A stretch of 47,264 nt of DNA from a virus (IMGVR_UViG_3300042260_000250:1-47264), one strand, 5' to 3'. Shown: positions 26,486 through 36,260, counted from the first letter of the stretch. Made by a program: numbers and translations. The notes: a model not told the origin generated them from the sequence alone.

Positions 26486-28327
26486 TTAGCTAATTGATAC
26501 GGTTTGGAAATTCTTAACCTTAACCGTAATATCCTTATTTGGATATCTAATTTGATAGATTTGAGTTGGGAGTGCAAAGATAGTATTGTCGGTAGGTTCT
26601 ATCTGTTTTGTAGAAGAATCCGCGTATTTCATTGAAGTTTCTGAAGATGAATATTCTCCCCCAACTTTATTAAACACTTTTAATTCAGTTAACGATATCA
26701 CTCCATTCTCAGATTGAATTATTTTATTAATTTCAGATATATTAACGTTACCCCCTAATTGTCTTGTTGACGGATTAAAATAATCCGAAATCTTATTAAT
26801 TATCGTACCAACAACAACCCCTTGATTTTGACTTGCATCCAACACAACTGACGCCTCAACGGCTAAATCAATTACATCCGCAGTTTCAATTGAAATGTAG
26901 TCGTTTATCATACGATAGTTTGAAAGATACTCAGCAAGATTATTTAATAACGTATTTGAAACTATAGATGTTAAAGCACCTGAAGTATCGTATGACAATA
27001 TCTTAACTCTAATTTTATTATCTTCCTCAACAACAGAGACTTTAGCAGGTGCACCAAATTGTCCTGGCATTTTTCTAATCAAAGCTTCATAATCATTAAT
27101 CGTAACCGCTCTATTTTGTGCCGAGAAGTTAAACGATACAAAATTTCTTATTTCTTCTAACGTAGGTAATCCCGCTCCCCCAATTGCCGCAGTTACGTTA
27201 GTACATCTTAATGAATTAACCACCGCAGTATTTGTCGATTCTGAAGGTCCGTTTACAAAGAACGAAACCGTACCAATCTGATTGATAGTATTAACTCCGA
27301 TATTGGTACCTAATCCACCACCAATTCTATATTGTACAAAGATTGTGGTGTTTGCTTTTAACGTACTACCTAATGAAAAATTATTTAAATAATTCTGCAT
27401 CGGTAAAGTCTCAATTCCACTTCTCGCAAATTCCCTCAATTGGTCTTCCGCCGATGTGTTACCCCCACCAAACGTCATCTTTAAAAATCCTTCAGGTGTG
27501 TATTCAGTTATAAATCTGTCATTAGTAACAACCCATTGTCCAACTTTAACTCCAGGTAAATCAGTTGGTTTCGTCGAATCCTCGATGAATACCCTATCTT
27601 GAGCTAAGGCATCAACTTCATACCATTTCCCAGCAGGTGATAAAAACTCAGACACCGTAGGTACGTTAGCGTAGTTAGTACCATCTTTCTGTATAACTGA
27701 TGTAACACCTAACACATTCTTTTCTGGTAAGAACAACTCAAAAAACGGTCTAACGTCATTGGCGGTTATAACTTGTTTGAATACTTTGGTAATACCATTA
27801 ACTACTAATTCTCTTTTAGTTATTGTATAACTAATTAAATTGTTGTTACCATCGAAGTTAGGTATTTTAAGTCGGTTTGGGAAACCTTGTGAGTTATATG
27901 GTGATGAAAAATCAATATCGTATACGTTTTCAAAAATTTGTCCCACACCCGTAACTTGACTTCCTCTTCTTAATATACCTTCATATCTCTCATCATCCTT
28001 ATCACCATTTGCAGGTACCGTAATTGAGAAGTCGACTAAAGCAACTGAAGGTCTTTGACCTGGAAGTTTTAATCCATAAGTTCTCGCGATGTTAAATATT
28101 GAAGATTTTTGTTGGGCGTATTGTAAAACTGTTTCTTGAACACTTCTATCAATATGGAAGTGTAAGTTGTCAGATACGGCAGCATTTAAATCTAATAAAG
28201 CCGAGAAAATAGACGCGTCGTTAAAATTATCTATTAACTCAGGATAATAGGTTTTTGTGAAATTTATTAATTCCGTTCTAACTTCTTGGAAGTCCCTTAC
28301 GGTATAGGATATTCTTTTTTCTGCCAT
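26486..28327 (-). CDS. 6: Baseplate wedge protein, gp6 / gpJ-like (613 aa)
   Basis: The opening (ISYTVRDFQEVRTELINFTK, then YPELIDNFNDASIFSALLDL) and the segment AVSDNLHFHIDRSVQETVLQ, followed by SSIFNIARTYGLKLPG, are typical of the BaseplateJ/gp6 family. In this family an N-terminal helical bundle is followed by beta domains. The IRNFVSFNFSAQNRAVTINDYEALIRKMPG region near residues 400-430 is also a hallmark (A-V-T-x-x-D-Y-E-x-L). gp6 forms the ring joining wedges around the hub. The length is close to the 660 residues of T4 gp6. It begins 5 nt after the gp25-like stop, the usual gp25-gp6 pairing. There is no clear Shine-Dalgarno site; an AT-rich leader precedes the ATG. Confidence 0.85.
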   Translation of the reverse strand: MAEKRISYTVRDFQEVRTELINFTKTYYPELIDNFNDASIFSALLDLNAAVSDNLHFHIDRSVQETVLQYAQQKSSIFNIARTYGLKLPGQRPSVALVDFSITVPANGDKDDERYEGILRRGSQVTGVGQIFENVYDIDFSSPYNSQGFPNRLKIPNFDGNNNLISYTITKRELVVNGITKVFKQVITANDVRPFFELFLPEKNVLGVTSVIQKDGTNYANVPTVSEFLSPAGKWYEVDALAQDRVFIEDSTKPTDLPGVKVGQWVVTNDRFITEYTPEGFLKMTFGGGNTSAEDQLREFARSGIETLPMQNYLNNFSLGSTLKANTTIFVQYRIGGGLGTNIGVNTINQIGTVSFFVNGPSESTNTAVVNSLRCTNVTAAIGGAGLPTLEEIRNFVSFNFSAQNRAVTINDYEALIRKMPGQFGAPAKVSVVEEDNKIRVKILSYDTSGALTSIVSNTLLNNLAEYLSNYRMINDYISIETADVIDLAVEASVVLDASQNQGVVVGTIINKISDYFNPSTRQLGGNVNISEINKIIQSENGVISLTELKVFNKVGGEYSSSETSMKYADSSTKQIEPTDNTIFALPTQIYQIRYPNKDITVKVKNFQTVSIS

Positions 28328-28332
28328 ATTAA

Positions 28333-28791
28333 TTAAATATTTAAGATTACGAAATCTTTACTACTAAAGACATCGTCGGTTATTACGTAATCTATTTTAA
28401 CCTTAGCGGTGTATTCATCGGCACCCATACCTGGCATATTATACTCAGTAGTATTACTACCTGAACTTACACCACCACTTTCTGTCTCTTCACTAACATA
28501 AGCTTTGACACTAATACTAGTAATTCTTAATTGAGGTAAATACTTTTCACACGACTCTCGAATCTCAGATTCAATACTGTTAAATGTTGGAGTATCTAGT
28601 GGTTCGAAAATATACTCATATAATCGAGTTCCAAAATCTGGCAAAAAATATCTAGACCCTTTTCTTGTAAGAAGTAGGTGAATTAAATCTGTCCTTATCT
28701 CATCGTTAGCAGTTTGAGTTAATTTCAGATAGTCTCCTTCAGTAGAACTGTTGAAGGGGAATGCAATCCCATATGTTTTACCATTTGCCAT
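28333..28791 (-). CDS. 25: Baseplate wedge protein, gp25 / gpW-like (152 aa)
   Basis: The sequence fits the gp25/GPW family. It has an N-terminal GIAFPFN strand and a central helix (ANDEIRTDLIHLLLTRKGSR). The signature YFLPDFGTRLYEYIFEP is followed by a second helix (FNSIESEIRESCEKYLPQL) and C-terminal strands. T4 gp25 (132 aa) sits with gp6 and gp53 in the inner wedge and helps trigger sheath assembly. A ~25-residue Ser/Gly/Thr insertion (SEETESGGVSSGSNTTEYNM) near residue 110 accounts for the extra length. It is the first gene after the nrdA terminator and has two copies of the TATTTAT motif in its leader. Confidence 0.85.
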   Translation of the reverse strand: MANGKTYGIAFPFNSSTEGDYLKLTQTANDEIRTDLIHLLLTRKGSRYFLPDFGTRLYEYIFEPLDTPTFNSIESEIRESCEKYLPQLRITSISVKAYVSEETESGGVSSGSNTTEYNMPGMGADEYTAKVKIDYVITDDVFSSKDFVILNI

Positions 28792-28821
28792 ATCAATAAA
28801 TATATGTCGTGATTATTTCTT

Positions 28822-28828
28822 ATAAATA
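28822..28828 (-). promoter_or_regulatory. Recurrent TATTTAT motif between the nrdA terminator and gp25
   Basis: The coding-strand text is TACACTATTTATAAG, directly after the intrinsic terminator and 31-37 nt before the gp25 ATG. A second heptamer lies at 28796-28802. Terminator-then-motif-then-gene is the strongest positional support that the motif belongs to a promoter. Confidence 0.5.
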
Positions 28829-28836
28829 GTGTAAAA

Positions 28837-28863
28837 TAAAAAATCCCGACATAGTGTCGGGAT
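28837..28863 (-). terminator. Intrinsic terminator after nrdA
   Basis: In the coding direction the stem ATCCCGACA / TGTCGGGAT (9 bp, GC-rich) closes a CTA loop and is followed by TTTTTTATTTT. It lies 20 nt beyond the nrdA stop and separates the nucleotide-metabolism block from the wedge genes. Confidence 0.88.
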
Positions 28864-28883
28864 AATTGTCGTTATATTTTAAA

Positions 28884-31316
28884 TTAAGATGAACATCCAA
28901 AACATTCAATCTCAATACCCTCAGGTTTTGGTGGTAGATTCATATGACTATAATCTACTTTAGGTACCTCAACATTTTTCTTAGGTGATTCCATTTTTGA
29001 AATATCCATAGCCAAATGTTTTGCTCCTGTTGAAATCGCCTTTGTTCTAACATAATAACAAAGTGTTTTCAAACCTTTCTTCCAAGAGTGGAAGTGTGAT
29101 GAAGATATCTTAGATAATGTTGGGTTTGACATATAGATATTCATTGATTGTGATTGGTCAATGAATGGTGCTCTGTCAGCCGCCATATCAATAAGTTCCT
29201 TTTGTGAGATTTCCCAAATAGTTTTATATTTCGGAATTAAGTGTTCAATTCTCTTAACTTTTTTATTGTAATTTTTATCTTCAGTGTCTAAGTAAGCGTT
29301 GAAGTTAATTTTTTGGATTGACCCTTCGTTGAAGATGATTTCATTTTTTAGGTCCTCACACCAAATTCCAATTTTTTCAAAGTCGTTAATCAAGTACTTG
29401 TTAACAATCATAATTTCACCACCAACAACTCTTCTATTGAATAAAGCCGAGTGAGCTGGTTCTGTCATTTCAAACGAACCTGTAATCTTAGCTGAAGACG
29501 CAACAGGCATTTGAGCCGTGAATAATGAGTTACAAACACCGTATTTTTTAACATCATTTTTTAATGATTCCCAATCAAACATACCTGATAAGTCAGACTC
29601 TTCTAATCCCCACATATCAAATTGGAAATTTCCTTTAGACATAGGTGAACCGTTAAAGAATTTGTAAGGTTTTCTGTTTTCTGTTTTACATAGGTCGTTA
29701 CTTTCAGTAATTGCTGCAAAATAAATTGTCTCAAAAATTTGTTTGTTAAGGTTTTTAGCATCTTCAGACGTAAAGATATAATCCATTAAGTAGAATACAT
29801 CCGCTAATCCTTGTGTCCCAATTGCAATCGCTCTTTGTTCTAAACCACCTTTATGTCCTTTATCTGTAGAGTAGTTGTTTTTATCTACAACGTTGTTTAA
29901 CGCTCTAACAACTTTTCTAACCTCACTGTATAATAATTTAAAATCAAATTTACCATCAACAATAAAGTTTTTCAATACCATAGAAGATAATGTACATATC
30001 GCGGTTGTCTCCTCATCAGTAAACTGATAAATCTCATTACATAAATTAGATTGTTTGATTACCCCAATATTTTGGTGATTAGTTTTTCTATTTGCATTAT
30101 CTTTAGAACATAAATAAGGTACTCCTGTTTCAACTTGCGATTCAATAATTTTATTCCAAATTGTTTGTGCAGATACTTTTTTACCAATACCTAACTCAAC
30201 TGCTTTACGATAATTTTCTTCGTACTCGTCACCATAACATTCTTGTAATGGTTTAATACCTGCTTTAATAATATCATTTGGACAGAACAAATACCAATCA
30301 TCGTTATTTTCTACCGCCTTCATAAAGTTGTCAGGAATCCATAATGCGGTAAATAAATCACGAGCTCTTAATTCCTCAGCACCAGTATTCTTTTTAATCT
30401 CAAGTAAATCTATAATATCCTTATGCCAAGGTTCTAAATAGATTGCCGCACTACCAGGTCTTCTACCTTGTTGATTAAAGAATCTTAAACCTTCGTTTAC
30501 AATTTTCAAATATTTCAATAATCCTCCCGCAAATCCTCCTGAAGAATTGATTCTACTTTCTTTACTACGAATATTAGATAAACATAACCCAATACCTGCA
30601 GCGTCAGACGAATACGTTGATATGTCGTTGAAAGTATTTAATAATCCGTTTCTTGAATCTGAATCGTTATAATGTAACACACAAGACGCTAACTGAGGAG
30701 TTTTAGTCCCTGAGTTAATCATAATTGGTGTTGCTGGTGAAATAAGTTGGGTTGATAGTGAGTTGTAATACTCAACGGCCTCTTCAAAAGTGTTAGTAAC
30801 CCATAACGCAACCCTCATATACATATGTTGAGGTCTTTCAATTACTTTACCTTGTGGTGTTTTTAACAAATACATTTCAATTAACGACCTCCAAGCAAAG
30901 TAATCAAAGTTGTAATCATTTTCGTGATTAATAACCGAATCAATATTACTTGCTCCGTAAGATTCCACAATCTCCATCAATCTATCATTTACCACACCTT
31001 CTACGTGTAATGTGTGCATAGTATTTGAAAAACTTTCAGAAGTTTCTTTATGGTATGAAGATATTGCAACTGACGAAGCTAATCTTGAGTAGTCGTGATG
31101 ACTACCTGTATAAGCTGCAGCAATTTCATAAATAAGTTTATCCAACTCTTTAGTTGTGATTAAACCCTCAGTTGGTACTGAGGTAATCACCTTAATAAAG
31201 ATTTCATCTGAATTAACGTTAAGTCCTTTAGACGCTCTTTTAATTCTTTGATATATTTTTTGTGGGTTAAACGACGCGTCGTCTCCACTTCTCTTTTTTA
31301 TTCTTAATGACATCAT
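28884..31316 (-). CDS. nrdA: Ribonucleoside-diphosphate reductase alpha subunit, class Ia (810 aa)
   Basis: NrdA reduces ribonucleoside diphosphates to deoxy forms for phage DNA synthesis, with NrdB supplying the radical. Residues ~1-95 match an ATP-cone (IKKRSGDDASFNPQKIYQRI, DYSRLASSVAISSYHK), giving dATP/ATP control of activity. Visible catalytic features are a cysteine in LASCVLHYN (~212), NLCNEI (N, radical cysteine and E, ~422-427), the partner cysteine in AICTLSS (~438), and the paired tyrosines in LCYYVRT (~755) of the radical path. The C-terminus ends with the CFGC pair that recharges the active site. Full length; ATG at 31316 with a second ATG next to it. It lies 18 nt after nrdB and ends at a strong terminator. 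Confidence 0.95.
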   Translation of the reverse strand: MMSLRIKKRSGDDASFNPQKIYQRIKRASKGLNVNSDEIFIKVITSVPTEGLITTKELDKLIYEIAAAYTGSHHDYSRLASSVAISSYHKETSESFSNTMHTLHVEGVVNDRLMEIVESYGASNIDSVINHENDYNFDYFAWRSLIEMYLLKTPQGKVIERPQHMYMRVALWVTNTFEEAVEYYNSLSTQLISPATPIMINSGTKTPQLASCVLHYNDSDSRNGLLNTFNDISTYSSDAAGIGLCLSNIRSKESRINSSGGFAGGLLKYLKIVNEGLRFFNQQGRRPGSAAIYLEPWHKDIIDLLEIKKNTGAEELRARDLFTALWIPDNFMKAVENNDDWYLFCPNDIIKAGIKPLQECYGDEYEENYRKAVELGIGKKVSAQTIWNKIIESQVETGVPYLCSKDNANRKTNHQNIGVIKQSNLCNEIYQFTDEETTAICTLSSMVLKNFIVDGKFDFKLLYSEVRKVVRALNNVVDKNNYSTDKGHKGGLEQRAIAIGTQGLADVFYLMDYIFTSEDAKNLNKQIFETIYFAAITESNDLCKTENRKPYKFFNGSPMSKGNFQFDMWGLEESDLSGMFDWESLKNDVKKYGVCNSLFTAQMPVASSAKITGSFEMTEPAHSALFNRRVVGGEIMIVNKYLINDFEKIGIWCEDLKNEIIFNEGSIQKINFNAYLDTEDKNYNKKVKRIEHLIPKYKTIWEISQKELIDMAADRAPFIDQSQSMNIYMSNPTLSKISSSHFHSWKKGLKTLCYYVRTKAISTGAKHLAMDISKMESPKKNVEVPKVDYSHMNLPPKPEGIEIECFGCSS

Positions 31317-31334
31317 ATTTCTCTTTTTTATATA

Positions 31335-32282
31335 TTAAAAATCATCGGTAAATGAAAGTGATTCACCTAACTTTGCTTTTTGGTATTCAACAGTTCTTGA
31401 TTCGAAAAAATTACCTTTTGTTTCAACGGCAATTTGTTCCATAAACTTAAATGGTTGTTCAACGTTAAATTCTTTTTTACAACCAAGTTTAATTAATAAA
31501 CCGTCAGTTACAAATTCAAGATATTGTTTCATTAAATTTGAGTTCATACCGATAAGTGAAACTGGTAATGATTCAATAATGAATTCTTTTTCAATCTCTA
31601 ATGCGGATAATAATATTTCTCTGATTCTTTTCTCACTTGGTTTATTTTCAATGTGATTATTCAATAAATGAATTGCAAAGTCACAATGTAAATTCTCATC
31701 TTTAAAGATAAGTGAATTAGCATTACATAAACCTTGCATTATTCCTCTTGATTTCAACCAAAAGATTGAACAGAATGAACCCGAGAAGAAGATACCTTCA
31801 ACCGCCGCAAACGCGATTAATCTTTCCTCAAAGGTTGAATTTTCAATCCAATCCAAAGCCCATTTTGCTTTCTTTTGTACCGCAGGTAATTTATCAATTG
31901 CGTGGAAACACTCATCTTTTTCTTCAGGACTTGAGACGTAAGTGTCAATAAGAAGAGAATACATTAATGAGTGAATGTTCTCCATCATAAGTTGAAACCC
32001 GTAGAAGAATTTTGCTTCAGGGTATTGAACTTCTTTAAGGAAATTTTCCGCCAAATTTTCATTTACAATTCCGTCAGACGCCGCAAAAAATGATAATATA
32101 TTTTTAATGAAGTATTTTTCATTATCCGATAAATTTTCCCAATCACGAATGTCGTTTGTCAAGTCAATTTCTTCGGCCGTCCAAAACGCCGCCTGATGTT
32201 GTTTGTAAAACTCCCAAATATCATTGTGTTCAATAGGGAAGATAACGAACCTGTTGGGATTTTCTACCAATATTTTTTCCAT
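31335..32282 (-). CDS. nrdB: Ribonucleoside-diphosphate reductase beta subunit (315 aa)
   Basis: The beta subunit holds the di-iron centre and tyrosyl radical. The ligands are in order: D70 (SFFAASDG), E101 and H104 of ENIHSLMY, E162 (AAVEGIFF), and E196 and H199 (KDENLH). The radical tyrosine is Y108, four residues after H104, as in class Ia/b enzymes. Its presence argues for a normal tyrosyl radical rather than the Tyr-less class Ic type. The length (315) is on the short side compared with E. coli NrdB (376). It precedes nrdA by 18 nt and follows the gp41-like helicase by 22 nt, so it is probably transcribed with the replication genes. Confidence 0.95.
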   Translation of the reverse strand: MEKILVENPNRFVIFPIEHNDIWEFYKQHQAAFWTAEEIDLTNDIRDWENLSDNEKYFIKNILSFFAASDGIVNENLAENFLKEVQYPEAKFFYGFQLMMENIHSLMYSLLIDTYVSSPEEKDECFHAIDKLPAVQKKAKWALDWIENSTFEERLIAFAAVEGIFFSGSFCSIFWLKSRGIMQGLCNANSLIFKDENLHCDFAIHLLNNHIENKPSEKRIREILLSALEIEKEFIIESLPVSLIGMNSNLMKQYLEFVTDGLLIKLGCKKEFNVEQPFKFMEQIAVETKGNFFESRTVEYQKAKLGESLSFTDDF

Positions 32283-32304
32283 AGTAATTTTAATTTAATT
32301 TTTG

Positions 32305-33699
32305 TTAAGACTGTTTTTGTTTTTGTTGTTGCTCTCTTTCTTTTCTTTTCTCAAGAAGTTCTTTAACTCTATCTCTTTTTTGTTCCTCTTTTTGTTCTTC
32401 AAATCCTAAGAATGTTACTGAACTTTCAGTATCAATTTCAATAAGTTCATTATCAAATTTACAGTTTTCGAATACAACACCATCGGAACCAATACGAGAT
32501 TTAGTAATTGCGATAGTAGCAAGTTTCATTTCTTTTTGTTGTAAAGTTTTAGCCACGGAAATGATAACGTGTCCAACTTGTGCTTTCTTAATAGAACCAC
32601 CCATTTGGTCGGTGGTAACCACTTCTGATGAAATCGAGGAACGGTTTCCTTGTGTTGCGGTCCATCCAACAATGTTCAACTCGTGACACATTGCTTCAAA
32701 ACCTCTCATAACTGAACCTTCACTTTTCCATTCATCTCCAAGATTTTTGTCAGGTACTACACAATCAATATAATCTAAAAGAATCATATCAATTTTATTT
32801 CCCTCAGCAATCATTTTCCTAACTTGGTTTTTGATTTGCATCATAGTTAGAGTATCAGAAGGTAATTTTTTAAGAGTTAACTTGTTCGGCATAGATTCTT
32901 TAATTGCCGTAACTTTCTCCATTACTTCTTCTTTCTTATTTGCCATATCATCAGGGGCAATTCCTGTCCAAAGTGTAAAATGTTTTCTTTGAATAATCTT
33001 TGGGTTATCTTCAAAGAATATTTGTAATACGTTATAACCTAAGTTAAATCCGTGATTAGCTATTTTTGTTAATAGTGTAGATTTACCTACACCTGTTGGT
33101 GCCAAAATTACACCGATTTCCCCTTTGGCCAAACCACCTTTAAGTAGTTTGTCTATACCTGGGATTCCCATAGGTACTGGATGTCTGTAATCATCATTTA
33201 AAACATCGTCTAAATTGTGAAAAACATCCTCAGTCCCTTTATCAACCTCCCCGACTTGTAAGGCTTTACTAACCATTTCTTCTAATGTGTCGTAGTTTTC
33301 AAACTCACCCCCATCAATGATTTTTTGAGCCTTTGTCATCACTTTCTGTAACTCTTGTTGTTTACAGAATTTTAATGCCTTTTCCTGAACATAAGTACTA
33401 CCCTCAAGAGGTGCCTCAGCAACTTTATTAATCGTGTCTAATACCATTCTGGCAGCTAATTCCTGTTGGAATTCTGACTTGGCAATCTGACCTAATGTTT
33501 CAAAAGATGGACTTGATTCGTACTTTTTATAGTATTCTTTAATCATCTGAATTATGATTTTAAAATACTTGTTTTCAAAATAATTTAGTTCAATAACATC
33601 AATAATTGAGCGAGCGAATTCTTTATCTAAGATAGTTTGATTAAGAAGTTGTAATTGGAAAGTTTCCCCTAAATAATTAAAATTTTTGCCTGAATTCAT
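32305..33699 (-). CDS. 41: Replicative DNA helicase, gp41 / DnaB-like (464 aa)
   Basis: A DnaB-family hexameric helicase that unwinds DNA 5' to 3' at the fork. Residues ~1-150 form the helical N-terminal domain. The RecA-type motor begins near 175 (MGIPGIDKLLKGGLAKGEIG). Walker A is APTGVGKST (200-208) and Walker B is DMILLDYID (~303). A TATQGNRSS segment (~350) and SVAKTLQQKEMKLATIAITK (~385-400) correspond to later motor motifs. The C-terminus is a charged KEREQQQKQKQS tail. The length is close to the 475 residues of T4 gp41. Neighbours are the 151-aa unknown protein and nrdB. The ATG is preceded by AAATATAGAGT, with a TATTTAT copy 25-31 nt upstream. Confidence 0.93.
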   Translation of the reverse strand: MNSGKNFNYLGETFQLQLLNQTILDKEFARSIIDVIELNYFENKYFKIIIQMIKEYYKKYESSPSFETLGQIAKSEFQQELAARMVLDTINKVAEAPLEGSTYVQEKALKFCKQQELQKVMTKAQKIIDGGEFENYDTLEEMVSKALQVGEVDKGTEDVFHNLDDVLNDDYRHPVPMGIPGIDKLLKGGLAKGEIGVILAPTGVGKSTLLTKIANHGFNLGYNVLQIFFEDNPKIIQRKHFTLWTGIAPDDMANKKEEVMEKVTAIKESMPNKLTLKKLPSDTLTMMQIKNQVRKMIAEGNKIDMILLDYIDCVVPDKNLGDEWKSEGSVMRGFEAMCHELNIVGWTATQGNRSSISSEVVTTDQMGGSIKKAQVGHVIISVAKTLQQKEMKLATIAITKSRIGSDGVVFENCKFDNELIEIDTESSVTFLGFEEQKEEQKRDRVKELLEKRKEREQQQKQKQS

Positions 33700-33723
33700 A
33701 CTCTATATTTGTTTGTGTAATTG

Positions 33724-33730
33724 ATAAATA
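33724..33730 (-). promoter_or_regulatory. Recurrent TATTTAT motif upstream of the gp41-like gene
   Basis: The coding-strand text is TAGTATTTATCAATTACAC, starting at the TAG stop of the 151-aa gene and 25-31 nt before the helicase ATG. In the plus direction it reads ATAAATACTAT, very like a T4 late promoter, which leaves the direction in doubt. Confidence 0.38.
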
Positions 33731-34186
33731 CTATACTGAAAGCGGAAGGCCTATATATTCATAAGTTAAATTTTCACCTGAAAAAATGTCAGTTAAACCC
33801 TTAAGTACAGTTTTTAGGTACGGACGTACGTCTACGGTGTATCTTATTTTTGGCGGGTATAATTTTGCATTGAATTGTCTATGACAAAGTGTCTCATCAC
33901 CAACCTTAATAAATAAATTAAAGTGTTCTTCACCGTCAGTCATTGAGGTGTTTAAAACGTTCTCATCTTCCATAATTTGATTGATATTATCAATCATATA
34001 TGAAACTGTTCTGTTTTTCAAATCTAACTCTAAATCCTCTTTAACATCTTTAATAAACTCGTACAACTCTAACGAATTTTTTGCCGATGAATTAAATCCT
34101 TTTACATTGTAAAATCTTTGTACAATGATTCTGTCGTTTAACGTAAGTAAAAACTCCATTTTCGTTAAGTCTTGCTCTTTTGTCAT
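33731..34186 (-). CDS. Unknown protein in replication cluster (151 aa)
   Basis: I do not recognise a family. The protein has a charged start (TKEQDLTKMEFLLTLNDRII) and a helical acidic middle (LELYEFIKDVKEDLELDLKN). A beta part follows (EHFNLFIKVGDETLCHRQFN, then AKLYPPKIRYTVDVRPYL). No membrane segment, signal or metal motif is seen. It lies 3 nt after the 5' nuclease and 31 nt before the helicase, so it is likely co-expressed with them. A replication accessory role is inferred from position only. T4 has helicase loader and other accessory genes near these loci, but I see no likeness that supports naming one. Confidence 0.75.
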   Translation of the reverse strand: MTKEQDLTKMEFLLTLNDRIIVQRFYNVKGFNSSAKNSLELYEFIKDVKEDLELDLKNRTVSYMIDNINQIMEDENVLNTSMTDGEEHFNLFIKVGDETLCHRQFNAKLYPPKIRYTVDVRPYLKTVLKGLTDIFSGENLTYEYIGLPLSV

Positions 34187-34189
34187 AAT

Positions 34190-35200
34190 TTAATTTTTGT
34201 TTGTTTTATAATTTCTTTTTTCTTTTCGGGTTAGTTTCATAAAAGGTCTGATGAAGTTAACCCAAGCATCATCAGTTTTTGGTAGGTATTTAAAGAATCC
34301 GTTCTCCATCATCATCTTTATTAAGTTTTTATACCCCCTACCATCGGGGTCTAAACTCTCTCTATAATAAAGTTCAACTAACTCTTTCGCTTCATCAGTT
34401 ATTAAAGGATTAGACAAATCTACGATTTTTTCATTAATTACAAAAAATTCATTCCCATATACACCAGTTTTAGTCTTACCTGTAAGTAGATTATTTAACG
34501 CAGTGTTGTTTTTGTCCGTTTCAAATAACTTTTCAGCCTTAGTTAAAATATCGGAAACATTTACCGTATTTTCAAGTAGCTCAGGAAATAATTTAACCAA
34601 AGTTTTCTCACCTAAGTAATAGATACCGTCTATGTTATCCGATTTATCACCAGATAATATCTTATAGGTTTTAATGTTTTGATGTGGGAATTCATAGTGA
34701 TATATCTTAATCTTATCACCATTCTGATACATCGTCTTAGTGTTTGGGGAATAGATAGAGACACGTTCTGAGATTAACTGTGTTAAGTCTCTATCACCTG
34801 AAAATATTGTCTTATTTTCATCAGGAGACACCTGACAATAATAAGCGATTAAATCATCAGCTTCATTATTGTCAATGTCTATCTGTCTTACAAACATTTC
34901 TTCCAAATATTGTTTAACTCGTTCTTTCTGTTTAGTGAAAGAATCTTCCTTATACACATTAGGTTCAGAATGTCTGTTTTCTTTATATTGTGGGTATATT
35001 AGTTTTCTCGCGGATGAACTACTCTCACCATCCCAAAATACTACAACTTTATCATAGTTGTATTCTTCTATGAACTTACGTAGAGTATTAATGAAATGCC
35101 ATATCCCACCAACGTGTTCTCCTTTATGGTAAAAATCTTTTACCCCGTGAAATCCTATTTTTAGTAAATTATTACCGTCAACTAATAATGTTTTAGTCAC
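34190..35200 (-). CDS. rnh: RNase H-type 5'-3' exonuclease, FEN-1 family (336 aa)
   Basis: It is related to T4 RNase H, which removes RNA primers and flaps from lagging-strand fragments. The acidic metal residues appear in order: D8 in [29 protein letters not shown] (arch/clamp region), EADDLIAYY, SGDRDLTQL, and the helix-hairpin-type ILSGDKSDNIDGI that corresponds to ILKGDKKDN in T4. The length is near the T4 enzyme (305). Translation starts at GTG (35198-35200), giving MTKTLLVDGNN; no ATG fits better without losing the first catalytic aspartate. It lies 18 nt after uvsX and 3 nt before the 151-aa gene. Confidence 0.9.
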   Translation of the reverse strand: MTKTLLVDGNNLLKIGFHGVKDFYHKGEHVGGIWHFINTLRKFIEEYNYDKVVVFWDGESSSSARKLIYPQYKENRHSEPNVYKEDSFTKQKERVKQYLEEMFVRQIDIDNNEADDLIAYYCQVSPDENKTIFSGDRDLTQLISERVSIYSPNTKTMYQNGDKIKIYHYEFPHQNIKTYKILSGDKSDNIDGIYYLGEKTLVKLFPELLENTVNVSDILTKAEKLFETDKNNTALNNLLTGKTKTGVYGNEFFVINEKIVDLSNPLITDEAKELVELYYRESLDPDGRGYKNLIKMMMENGFFKYLPKTDDAWVNFIRPFMKLTRKEKRNYKTNKN

Positions 35201-35218
35201 TTAGTTTTGTTTATATTG

Positions 35219-36220
35219 TTACGACTCTTTTTCTTCTCTTAAATCAAAATCACCATCGGTTCCGATAATCTCTTTCCAATAGTCAGCATATTCTTTTTTG
35301 TATTTCTCAATAGATGCCTTCTCTTCTGACGCTTCTTTACCTGCAATAAATCCGTGTGGTGTTACAATGATTTTACCATCCTCATAACCAAGACCATTGA
35401 TGTGGTTTTTCATTACAGATACTTTAGTTCTTGACGCGAATTTGATTGTTCTCTTGTCTTTTGTTGCAGTAATTTTTGTAGTTCCAGCCCCTTTTTGATT
35501 TCCAAATAAGAAAACTAATGATGAGTTTAACCAAATCGCCTCTCCACCTTTAGCTTTAATTTTAGGTTGTCCAAATGGATTATCAGGTAATTCAACCCAA
35601 GGTTGATTAACAATGATTAAAGTATTTTCATACTTAGAATCAGCTTTACGAGAACCTGAAATACGTTGGTTGATACCCATACCTATTTTGTCGGCTAACG
35701 TTGAGGCGTTGTGTTGTTTACCGCCTTTACCTTCGTAAGTCATTTTACAAGGAACTGAACCAACTGAATCCCACATAAAACATAAACTATAATCTAACTC
35801 ACCTTTCTCTTGGGCGTCCAACAATGAATTAATATAATCCGTAATTTGTTCAATATAGTCAAAGTTATTGTTGAAGATGTAAAACCCATCCCAATCCAAT
35901 TCCCCTGTTGTTTCATCAACAACTTCTTCACATTCAAAACCCATAAGTTTTGCGTGTTCAAAAGACCATTTTTGTTCTGTAATAATGAACACAGGTAAAA
36001 TACCTTTTTTCTGAGCATCAACCGCGGTTTTAACCAACGCAGTTGTTTTTCCCGTATCCGAGTGACCTAAAAACATATTCAAGTGACCTATAGCAGGCCC
36101 TGGTAATCCTACCGCGTCCAAAAAGTCAGTACCCAAATCAAAAAATCTTTGTGGTTTGTATTTTGCCGATGTTGAGAACTTATCCTTGATTGATTTAAAA
36201 TCGTTTTTTTTGATTGCCAT
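35219..36220 (-). CDS. uvsX: UvsX-like RecA recombinase (333 aa)
   Basis: A strand-exchange ATPase of the RecA/UvsX family, used in T4-like phages for recombination-dependent replication and repair. Walker A is GHSDTGKT (residues 52-59), Walker B is YSLCFMWDSVGSVP, and a glutamate-containing ITEQKW follows the first strand, as in UvsX. A basic loop region (KITATKDKRTIKFASRTKVS, ~260-280) fits DNA binding. The C-terminus is acidic (GTDGDFDLREEKES), a common regulatory feature. The length is slightly below T4 UvsX (391). It follows the SSB gene after a hairpin and precedes the 5' nuclease by 18 nt, with an AT-rich leader and no obvious Shine-Dalgarno site. Confidence 0.93.
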   Translation of the reverse strand: MAIKKNDFKSIKDKFSTSAKYKPQRFFDLGTDFLDAVGLPGPAIGHLNMFLGHSDTGKTTALVKTAVDAQKKGILPVFIITEQKWSFEHAKLMGFECEEVVDETTGELDWDGFYIFNNNFDYIEQITDYINSLLDAQEKGELDYSLCFMWDSVGSVPCKMTYEGKGGKQHNASTLADKIGMGINQRISGSRKADSKYENTLIIVNQPWVELPDNPFGQPKIKAKGGEAIWLNSSLVFLFGNQKGAGTTKITATKDKRTIKFASRTKVSVMKNHINGLGYEDGKIIVTPHGFIAGKEASEEKASIEKYKKEYADYWKEIIGTDGDFDLREEKES

Positions 36221-36260
36221 ATGTGTCTATGTTATTGTTTCTTTTTATTTAAAATGTAAA

